Below, in pieces: positions 36,901 to 41,724 of a stretch of DNA of 64,000 bases. The notes beneath the pieces were generated by a model that did not search any database, was not told where the DNA came from, and saw only the letters and a list, made by a program, of their open reading frames with translations. A program made the translations under genes and the position numbers. The stretch covers positions 906,001 through 970,000 of the forward strand of contig CAJNDS010002468.1 of the NCBI GenBank assembly GCA_905221605.1, read 5' to 3'. Positions within the stretch are counted from its first letter, which is position 1, and every line of letters begins with the position of its first letter. Source of the stretch: Symbiodinium natans. Taxonomy: Eukaryota > Sar > Dinophyceae > Suessiales > Symbiodiniaceae.

Positions 36901-37430
36901 GATTGTATGCACTCACATAGGGGGAGAATTGGGTTGCAAGTACAGTTTAAATGGGTTGAACCCTAAACACCAAACCCTAATTGGGTTTCTAAGTACTCTG
37001 AACCTCCGGGTAGGATTTACGCAGCCGCCTACGCGCTCCCCGGAAAGGTCGCCCAGTCCCAGGTCCACGGTCCTTGGGCTTAGGGTTTAGGGTATAGAGT
37101 TTATGGTTTGGGGTTTGTATGGTTTGGGGTTTATGGTCAGGCTGTGGCCGATCCCCTGTCCTCCACGGGAAAGCATCTCAAGTACGCTTCTTTTGGGGAT
37201 TTGAGGAGGGAAATTTGGTTTTTTTTCACATCCAACCTGGACGTCAGCCTAATATCCCTTAGAAGCCCCAACACCCCAAGAACTTAAATAATCTCTGGCT
37301 TCGGGCCGCCCTACGCGCTAAACCCTATACATCCTGTACCTCCTGCCGCCAGGATGATCGCTATTTCGCAGCCCGCCTGGAGATGTGCTTGGTCTTCAAG
37401 GACCCACTCGGGCTTGAAGCGTTTAGAGTT
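11888..37430 (+). CDS. Pentatricopeptide-repeat (PPR) protein, more than 30 micro-exons
   Basis: PPR proteins bind organellar RNA through tandem ~35-residue two-helix repeats and act in chloroplast or mitochondrial RNA processing (family knowledge). Micro-exons (34-112 bp) alternate between two kinds. One reads [NA]A.I.AC.(K).G.W, the other W..AL.LL..(M)......PD. Each repeat is therefore usually split twice: once between the Cys and the Trp (always about seven residues apart) and once near the Pro-Asp/Val junction. Examples joined in phase: SVCEKM+[11 protein letters not shown]+[23 protein letters not shown]+[15 protein letters not shown]+[13 protein letters not shown]+[12 protein letters not shown]. 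Introns are dominated by TTTAGGG at the 5' side and CCCTAAA at the 3' side. The true 5' start and the stop are not identified. Some listed exons may belong to decayed repeats. Confidence 0.8.
12482..12537 (+). CDS. PPR exon, helix B
   Basis: [18 protein letters not shown] after acceptor TGTCGCAG. GC donor in phase 1 joins to FRPDLIA in the next exon (LQ-S-FRPD). Confidence 0.85.
12950..13006 (+). CDS. PPR exon, helix A
   Basis: [20 protein letters not shown] donor in phase 1; joining to 13759 gives CEKMGRWEAAL. Confidence 0.85.
13040..13290. repeat. TTTAGGG / TTTTAGGG mixed array
   Basis: Intronic block in which 7-bp and 8-bp (one extra T) units alternate in runs, right after a PPR exon. 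Confidence 0.95.
13759..13794 (+). CDS. PPR exon, helix B (36 bp)
   Basis: [13 protein letters not shown] donor phase 1, next residue Asp is completed by the exon at 14570 (LLQPDVVAY). Confidence 0.8.
14570..14613 (+). CDS. PPR exon, helix A (44 bp)
   Basis: [14 protein letters not shown] after acceptor CCGTGCAG; GC donor phase 0 into [10 protein letters not shown], keeping the seven-residue Cys-to-Trp spacing. Confidence 0.8.
15540..15575 (+). CDS. PPR exon, helix B (~)
   Basis: [20 protein letters not shown] sequence recurs at the start of the next exon, so the exact donor is ambiguous. Confidence 0.7.
15728..15768 (+). CDS. PPR exon candidate, inter-repeat turn
   Basis: [13 protein letters not shown] after acceptor TTTGCAG; fits the turn between helix B and the next repeat (…GL.PD). 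GT follows the Asp codon. Confidence 0.5.
16268..16410. mobile_element. Inverted-repeat element family F, copy 1
   Basis: GGGTTCTTAAGGGAGGG at the left and CCCTCCCTTAAGAACC at the right; inner GGTTCCCTCCTACTCC. Second copy at 55788-55892. Confidence 0.75.
16821..16929. mobile_element. Inverted-repeat element family C, diverged copy
   Basis: Left TGTCTTAGTAAGTC, right GACTTAGTTAG-type arm ending GGGCTTCCAAGTAG. Left outermost end is degraded. Confidence 0.65.
17373..17418 (+). CDS. PPR exon, helix A
   Basis: [14 protein letters not shown], a textbook helix A. Preceded by about 140 bp of CCCTAAA (17240-17350) and followed by TTTAGGG (17460-17513). Confidence 0.85.
18086..18149 (+). CDS. PPR exon, helix B
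   Basis: [23 protein letters not shown] donor in phase 0 joins LDPE to [12 protein letters not shown] in the next exon. Confidence 0.85.
18879..18931 (+). CDS. PPR exon, helix A
   Basis: [19 protein letters not shown] donor, phase 2, completing Gln with the first base of the exon at 19760. Confidence 0.85.
19426..19534 (+). mobile_element. Inverted-repeat element family A, copy 1 (109 bp)
   Basis: Ends CCCAAAGGGTCCTAAGTACC and its near reverse complement GGTACTTAGGATTCTTTGGG. Inner sequence includes AGAAAGTAGGGTTTC. No coding capacity, so MITE- or introner-like. Confidence 0.85.
19760..19828 (+). CDS. PPR exon, helix B plus start of next helix A
   Basis: [20 protein letters not shown] (20 residues shown), then Ala-Ala. 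GC donor phase 2; with the exon at 20161 it gives [14 protein letters not shown]. Confidence 0.85.
20161..20217 (+). CDS. PPR exon, helix A/B
   Basis: [18 protein letters not shown]. This exon spans the usual Cys-Trp intron site, so that intron is absent from this repeat. Confidence 0.8.
20403..20510. mobile_element. Inverted-repeat element family C
   Basis: ACTTGGAAGCCCCTTTGACT and its reverse complement-like AAAAGCGCTTCCAAGT; inner TTAGTAAG/CTTACTAA arms. Other copies: 16821-16929, 44986-45066, 63227-63339. Confidence 0.8.
20938..20989 (+). CDS. PPR exon, helix A
   Basis: [19 protein letters not shown] donor phase 0 into [15 protein letters not shown]. Confidence 0.8.
21312..21356 (+). 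CDS. PPR exon, helix B (45 bp)
   Basis: [15 protein letters not shown] after acceptor GCTGATCAG; GC donor phase 0. Confidence 0.85.
22443..22493 (+). CDS. PPR exon, turn plus helix A
   Basis: [19 protein letters not shown] donor phase 0 into ACERSGNW. The [10 protein letters not shown] core is a classic PPR helix start. Confidence 0.85.
23206..23267 (+). CDS. PPR exon, helix A end plus helix B (right end ~)
   Basis: [17 protein letters not shown]. Closely resembles the exon at 12482 at DNA level (AGATCCGGCAACTGG in both), a sign of repeat duplication. Confidence 0.8.
23584..23643 (+). CDS. PPR exon candidate
   Basis: [20 protein letters not shown], 20 codons open, GT donor. The sequence is PPR-like but its phase to the next exon is unresolved. 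Confidence 0.5.
24161..24421. repeat. Longest CCCTAAA block (about 37 units)
   Basis: Essentially perfect apart from one shortened unit near 24283. It continues a degenerate C-rich run beginning about 23820 and abuts a PPR exon. Confidence 0.95.
24431..24510 (+). CDS. PPR exon (right end ~)
   Basis: [20 protein letters not shown], including helix A end and helix B in one exon. Starts 10 bases after the longest CCCTAAA block. Confidence 0.8.
24889..24982 (+). CDS. PPR exon candidate (right end ~)
   Basis: Open frame ending [12 protein letters not shown] after acceptor TTCCACAG. With the next exon it would read QAAMV+AARQRGQF, matching the helix A pattern. Confidence 0.45.
25030..25105 (+). 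CDS. PPR exon (boundaries ~)
   Basis: [20 protein letters not shown]; Cys/Trp positions are replaced by Ala/Phe but spacing is kept. Confidence 0.6.
26980..27041 (+). CDS. PPR exon, helix A
   Basis: [18 protein letters not shown] donor phase 0 into [11 protein letters not shown], spacing seven. Confidence 0.85.
27659..27718 (+). CDS. PPR exon, helix B
   Basis: [20 protein letters not shown] after pyrimidine-rich acceptor CCTTCAG; GT donor phase 0 into [11 protein letters not shown]. Confidence 0.9.
28399..28432 (+). CDS. PPR exon, helix A (34 bp)
   Basis: [13 protein letters not shown] donor phase 1. A poly-G tract (28449-28465) lies in the intron just downstream. Confidence 0.85.
29107..29211 (+). 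CDS. PPR exon, helix B plus next helix A (right end ~)
   Basis: [20 protein letters not shown] and on to [12 protein letters not shown]. One of the longer exons, followed directly by TTTAGGG/TTTGGGG repeats. Confidence 0.85.
29275..29400. repeat. GGGTTTG array
   Basis: Seven-base telomere-variant units (A to G change), two runs interrupted by four normal units. Its Gly/Leu/Phe/Val reading frames are repeat translation. Confidence 0.95.
30631..30677 (+). CDS. PPR exon, helix B
   Basis: [15 protein letters not shown] after acceptor CCTTGCAG; GC donor phase 0. Confidence 0.75.
30952..30992. repeat. Poly-C tract (about 40 bases)
   Basis: Longest single-base run in the window. Other long C or G runs: 26769-26780, 26851-26870, 28449-28465, 29475-29492, 33646-33662, 36239-36257. 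Confidence 0.9.
31249..31296 (+). CDS. PPR exon, helix A
   Basis: [18 protein letters not shown] donor phase 0 into [12 protein letters not shown]. Confidence 0.85.
31500..31660. repeat. ATATATAC microsatellite
   Basis: Eight-base AT repeat with a short inverted tail, inside a PPR intron that lacks a CCCTAAA run at its 3' end. Confidence 0.9.
31706..31817 (+). CDS. PPR exon covering one whole repeat (112 bp)
   Basis: Begins [20 protein letters not shown] and ends [10 protein letters not shown]. Both usual intron sites inside the repeat are intron-free; GC donor at the expected Cys-Trp site. Confidence 0.85.
32320..32430. repeat. CCCCCAG / CCCCAAG array
   Basis: Seven-base C-rich units in a telomere-variant series (CCCCCAG then CCCCAAG), ahead of normal CCCTAAA units and a PPR exon. 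Confidence 0.9.
32482..32540 (+). CDS. PPR exon, helix B (right end ~)
   Basis: [15 protein letters not shown]; first base pair completes Gly from the previous exon (CGQVGQW). Confidence 0.8.
32853..32905 (+). CDS. PPR exon candidate, frame ambiguous
   Basis: Acceptor ACCCCCAG. One frame reads [15 protein letters not shown], suiting the segment between helix B and the next helix A. Confidence 0.4.
33314..33362 (+). CDS. PPR exon, helix A to Trp
   Basis: [18 protein letters not shown] donor phase 0 gives [15 protein letters not shown] with the next exon. Confidence 0.85.
33895..33943 (+). CDS. PPR exon, helix B
   Basis: [18 protein letters not shown] donor phase 1. Confidence 0.8.
34427..34522 (+). 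CDS. PPR exon (right end ~)
   Basis: [18 protein letters not shown] and on to AALELELL. Five residues longer than standard between the Asn and the helix B Ala-Leu, so a hidden intron or insertion is possible. Confidence 0.65.
34976..35054 (+). CDS. PPR exon candidate (right end ~)
   Basis: [23 protein letters not shown] is similar to the exon at 35765 (both start GTGATC and end TGAAGGCG). Confidence 0.6.
35765..35848 (+). CDS. PPR exon candidate (right end ~)
   Basis: SACASAGA in one frame, after acceptor GGTCCAG. Looks like a diverged duplicate of the exon at 34976 in a shifted frame. Confidence 0.45.
36269..36415. mobile_element. Inverted-repeat element family B
   Basis: Starts ACTTGGAGGTTCAGGGTACT; internal TATAACCCACTTATAAG and AAGTACAGTTATAATTGGG. 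Related copies: 15121-15205, 15292-15335, 15467-15496, 36774-37013, 44114-44247, 44350-44523, 58160-58282. Confidence 0.75.
36774..37013. mobile_element. Inverted-repeat element family B, long copy
   Basis: Left end TACTTGGAGGTTGAGGGTAC, right end GTACTCTGAACCTCCGGGTA. The inner part is expanded; ends exactly at the AG used by the exon candidate at 37014. Confidence 0.75.
37014..37062 (+). CDS. PPR exon candidate
   Basis: [17 protein letters not shown], helix A-like, begins at the right edge of an inverted-repeat element of family B. Confidence 0.45.
37372..37425 (+). CDS. PPR exon candidate, last seen
   Basis: [16 protein letters not shown] after acceptor TTTCGCAG, helix B-like. No stop codon exon is recognised after it. 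Confidence 0.5.
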
Positions 37431-38183
37431 TAGGTAGGGCTGCTAGAGAGCTTCTTCACAGCTCAGAGTTATTCAGGTTGAGAGTTTGAGGGTCTTTAGA
37501 ATCCCTAAACGAGACACCCCATACAAGCCCCAAGGCCTTTACCCTCAGCCCTGGGAAACCCCGAGCCCCAATTTTCTCCCTCTCAGCTCAGCGCTAATCC
37601 CTAAACCCTAAACCCTACGGCGTAAGTCCTTATAAGACCTTAATCCCTAAACCTAAACCCTACGCCCTACGTCCTTCTAAGAGCCTATAGTCCCTTAACC
37701 CCAAATACCCTACGCCCTAAAGGTCCTTAGCAATCCGTATGGAACCCAAAGAATCCTAAGTACCTATTTTAAGGGGCTGCGCCCATGGGCGGGCAGCGCA
37801 CGCAGAAGCCCGGGGCGAGCAGTTTCTAAGCATGTTGAGCTCCCTTAAAATCTCTAAGCGTTAAGTTTCTAAGCATTTTCAGGCCCCTAAACTCCCTTCA
37901 AATCTCTAAGCGTTTGAGGCTCCTAGACTCCCTTAACGTTTCTAAAGGCCCCTAAACTCCCTTTTTCCTAGCCCCGGGCTTAGACACGTCGCTTATGCCC
38001 GCCCTTTGGGGGGCCATGCTCCTGATGCGCCCCCGGGGTCCCGCCCCGGGAGCCGCTGATGCTCCTGATGCGCGCCTGGGGGTCCCGGGCTGGACCCGCT
38101 GATGCTCATGATGCGCGCCCTCTGGGGGCCTCCGTGGCGACGCAAAAAACCACGAAAAAAAAACCGTTCACCGGCGGCACGCG

Positions 38184-38346
38184 GGGGTCGGCGGCACTGG
38201 CGTCCGGCCTAATTCTGCTTCGCAGAAGGCCAGAGGCCAGCAAGGCTATTCCCGGGACGACCCGGGCTAAAAGGTCCGCATTTGCTCGGTCCTTTGGGGA
38301 CCTCGCGCTGCCCGATTTAATGGCTACCGCCAGTGCCGCCGACCCC
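38184..38346. repeat. GC-rich module with 19-bp perfect inverted ends
   Basis: GGGGTCGGCGGCACTGGCG at 38184-38202 is matched exactly in reverse complement at 38328-38346, enclosing 125 bp of non-repetitive GC-rich sequence. Could be a small transposon-like element or a structured RNA. The minus strand is open across it, but that is expected in GC-rich DNA. Confidence 0.7.
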
Positions 38347-38389
38347 AGACCCAGTCGCATTGGGGCGGAAGGCAGGGTGGAGCGCGGGC

Positions 38390-39050
38390 AGGCAGGGGGG
38401 GCGGGGGGTGGGTGGGGGTGGAAAGGGGGGCGGCGGGGGTGGGGGGTGTGGGGGGTGACGGAGAGGGTTGGTGTCGGATTAGGGAGTTGGGGGCGGAAGG
38501 CAGGGGTGGACTGGGGGGCATAGAGATGAAGAAGCGATGAGAGCGGTGAGAGCGGGGGGGCGGTCGGATGGTGCACGATGGTGGGAGGGGGTAATGATGA
38601 GGGCTGGGGAGGGTTGGTGGAGGGTTAGGGGAGAGGGTGGGGGCGGCTGGCGGAAAGGAGGGCCTCACGCATTGGGGGCGGAAGGCAGGGGAGTGATGAG
38701 AGCGGGGAGGCGGTTAGGGCGGGCCCTCAAACTAGAGGGTGGGGGGGTGGGGGGGGGCGGGGTTTTCAGAGTGAGGCGCGGGTGTGGGGGGAGTGACGAG
38801 AGCGGTGGTGAGGGCGGTTGGTTGGAGGGGGGGGATTGGGGGGGTGGGGGGGTGGGGGGGGGGGGGGGGGAGGGGGTGGGGGGGGGGGGTGGGGGGGGGT
38901 GGGGGGGGGTGGGAGGGGGGGGGGGTTGGGGTGGGGGTGGGGGGAGTGGGGGGGAGTGGGGGGGTGGGGGGGGGTGGGGTTTCAGAGGGGGTGGGGGGTT
39001 GAGGGCAAAGGGTTGGTGTCAGGGAGGGGTGGACTGGGGGGCATAGGGAG
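38390..39050. repeat. Guanine-rich low-complexity tract
   Basis: Strong G bias on the plus strand with long GGGG runs separated by single T or A, densest at 38820-39000. Potential G-quadruplex DNA. Gly/Val/Trp reading frames here are composition artefacts. Confidence 0.9.
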
Positions 39051-39119
39051 GGGGAGTGATGAGAGCGGTGAGAGCGGTGAGGGCGGTCAGGGCGGGCATG
39101 GACTGGAATGCTTAAAACA

Positions 39120-39320
39120 CTAGAGATTGGTCAGGGGGTGGTCGGGCATGCACTGGACCCTTTAAACCACCTGAATGGATGGGGTGGGGGGGGGTCAAAG
39201 GTCCAATTCAAGGCGTCATGGGTGAGGGCGATGGGTGGTGGGGTTTGGGCATGCACTGAAGCCAAACAATGCAAAAACACTCCAATTCAAGGTGTCATGA
39301 GCAGCATGCTGTGAGAGCGG
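39120..39320. repeat. Imperfect direct repeat, about 95-bp period
   Basis: GGGCATGCACTG and AATTCAAGG.GTCATG each occur twice in the same order (39147/39247 and 39205/39282). A short tandem duplication inside the G-rich region. Confidence 0.7.
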
Positions 39321-39385
39321 GTGAGGGCGGTGAGGGCGGTGGGGGGTCTTCACTGACGCCGCCCTGCTACCGCTGGGGTCGGCGG

Positions 39386-39473
39386 ATATGGGGGTCACTT
39401 ACCCAAACCATAATAGTAATTCCTATTATAGAAACCCTACTTTCTACTATGCAGGTACTTAGGACCCTTTGGG
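39386..39473 (-). mobile_element. Inverted-repeat element family A, copy 3, truncated
   Basis: Reverse orientation; begins inside the element at ATATGGGGGTCAC, lacking about 21 bp of one end, at the edge of the G-rich tract. A single-end remnant (CCCAAAGAATCCTAAGTACC) is at 37747-37766. Confidence 0.8.
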
Positions 39474-39766
39474 GAACAAGGACCCTCCACGCCGCGGATG
39501 TTCAGCAAAGAGACGCTACTTCCCGGAGGCGGCCTTCGAACGCCCTAAGTGCGCATTAAGCTTGGTGGCCCGGTGGTGCCCTTTTAGGGTTTAGGGTTTA
39601 GGGTTTAGGGTTTAGGGTTTTGGGTTTAGGGTTTAGGGTTTTGGGTTTAGGGTTCCCTTTTACGGTAACCAACCCCAAAAAGGGTGCCCTTAGAAGAATA
39701 TGGTTACTGGGCTACCAAGTAAGGAACTATGTAGGACTCGTTGTTCATCCTGACCCTTATTCCCAA

Positions 39767-39871
39767 AGGATCCATGTACCTATATGGTATATACTTGGGC
39801 CCTAAAGCTACTATATAGGAGCCCCTTTAAGGCCCAAGTACATACCATATGGGTACATGGATCCTTTGGGA
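39767..39871. mobile_element. Inverted-repeat element family G, about 40-bp arms
   Basis: CCAAAGGATCCATGTACCTA and TATGGTATATACTTGGGCC pair with GGCCCAAGTACATACCATAT and GGGTACATGGATCCTTTGG. Most of its 105 bp is palindromic. Confidence 0.8.
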
Positions 39872-40363
39872 TTGGGGTTCAAGGGTATCATATTGCGTTT
39901 AGGGTTGAACGGTTTAGGCTTTCGGGTTTAAGGCTCAGGGATGATTTTCCGAGGTTTTTTTAAGGGCCATCCGATGGAAGGACTGAAGGAAGCAAGAGGG
40001 TTAGGGTTCAGGGTTTAGCTATATCCGCATCATGATACAGGGAGGAGTTGTGCTGAGGGCATCGTGTGGTAGCTTCCCTAAATCATGGTCCTTTTGGGGG
40101 CACGTTGTGTAAAGAAGGCCGCAAAAGAGACGATATCTTGACTGGCCATATCGGTTTGGGGTTTCCCGACAGTAACCTTGTAACTCAGAAGGGGCATAGC
40201 TGCCAATGATTCCTGGTACTACTTAGGCAGGGTTCAGGGTTGAGCTTGTCAGCAAGTTTCCATGTGCCTCAACAATGCATAGGCGGGCCCCTCAGCCAAT
40301 AAGCTTGAACTGATCAGGGACGAAGTATACCCAGAGCCCTCAACACCAAACAAACCCTAAACC

Positions 40364-40475
40364 TTGGGATATTCCCTTCTGCTAGCAGTCCTTAATGGAC
40401 GACGAGACGTTATTGTAGGGGGGGGGGGGGGTACTATGATCCGCACTGTTGGTACAAAGGGGGAACATCCCAACC
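40364..40475. mobile_element. Inverted-repeat element family E, copy 1
   Basis: TTGGGATATTCCC...GCAGTCCTTAATG and GGGGGAACATCCCAA with an inner ACTGTTGGTA arm; interrupted by a G12 run. Confidence 0.7.
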
Positions 40476-40929
40476 TAAACCCTAAACCTATACCCCAAAC
40501 CTCTATCTTAACCTAGGCACACGGAGCCTTTGGGAGGGGTTTTGTGCCGCAGCGCATTTCAGGTGGGTATTTCTCCCATGTACCCCTGATGCCCCCTAAA
40601 CCCTACAGAAGAAACCCCTAAACCCCCTGAACACCTAAACCCTGAACCATAAACCCTAAACCCTAAACCCTAAACCATGCTTTAAGTTGGGCACGCGGCC
40701 CCCTTAGGAAGGAATTTATGATATTGGCCGAATGTTGGGATGTCATGTCGGTCCGTTGTCTTTAGGGTTTCGGGTAACCCTAAGGCTCTAAGGACTCTCT
40801 TTCTAGGTTTTTATTATCATTATCATCATTATTATTGTTGTTATTATTATTATTATATAATATATATATATATATATACTTTTTTTTTTTGGGGGGGAGG
40901 GGGCGCAGAGGCCTTCTTGTATTGGGATT

Positions 40930-41215
40930 AGGTGTTTGGGCCTTTTTGAGCCTAAGGGTTTCGTGGTTCGCGCATGTTTCGCACGATGCTCTGCATGTTT
41001 ACGTTCAATCGTGCTTAACCTGCAATAGCATCTCTACAAGCATCTGCTATCAAATGTGCAACCCTGAAAAACACGACAACAGTCATCGGCAAAAACACAC
41101 GACATCTGCAAACATGCTTTTGTGTTTTCCCATCTGTGGCTTGCAAATCATCCCATACCCTTGGGGCGTTTCAAGTCTGCAGGAGGCAACTGGGGTGGCA
41201 AGTCCTATCCATGGA
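40930..41215 (+). other. Non-repetitive island, open on plus strand
   Basis: About 280 bp free of telomere motif with a Cys/His/Ser-rich frame ending GVASPIHGP. It may be an unrecognised exon or intron sequence; no family match and ordinary third-position use. Confidence 0.25.
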
Positions 41216-41689
41216 CCCTAAATCCGAAACCTCAAACCCGAAGCCCTCCTTAAACCCTAAACCCTAAACCCTAAGCCCTCAACCCTAAACCCTAAGCCCT
41301 AAACCCTAAACCCTAAACCCTTAGCCCTAAACCCTAAACCCTGAAGGCGCGGCGGCTGGAGATGCTGTGATGCTCTAGGGCTTGAATTCACGCCCTTAGT
41401 CTATACTGTTCGTAATGGCCGTAAGGGTTTAGGGTTTAGGGTTTAGTGTTTCGGGTTTAGGGTAAAGCCCCCCTAGGCTGATGACAAACAGTGCAGGGGC
41501 CCATGTAGCCAAACTGTACCTTGAAGCCCCCGCGTAGAGCTGCCCAGATCTGAGAACCACGGGGGGGATGAGGGGTGGCGCCCTGTAGGTTTGACTTTGC
41601 AAAGTAACCCAAACCCTAAACCCTCCTAAACCCTAACCCCTTAAACCCTAAAACCCTGAAGCCTCACCCTAAGCTAAGCTAGGGACCAG

Positions 41690-41724
41690 GAGCGGCCCCC
41701 TGAACTTATGCACCCGTGCTTATG
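41690..41724 (+). CDS. POLH: Polymerase eta exon candidate (fingers side)
   Basis: ERPPELMHPCL after acceptor GGACCAG, GT donor. Resembles the family's QR.NPEL.GKPCAVV segment, but is too short to be sure. Confidence 0.4.

Larger units (their letters stand above)
37431..41689. other. Region between PPR and polymerase eta exons
   Basis: No confident exon. Holds TTTCTAAGC-type direct repeats (37825-37960), a GC-rich inverted module (38184-38346), a G-rich tract (38390-39050), inverted-repeat elements of families A, G and E, and ordinary single-copy-looking sequence at 40930-41215. The first exons of the polymerase gene should lie here. Confidence 0.5.

Noticed and set aside
38059-39123. Open frames up to 169 codons in the G-rich block, both strands
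   Set aside because: Composition artefact: Gly/Trp/Val or Pro/His/Ser only, with no motif.
40965-41025. Possible polymerase eta catalytic D-x-D exon (frame reading HVSHDALHVYVQS)
   Set aside because: Only one of the required Asp residues is present, spacing is wrong and no splice sites fit.
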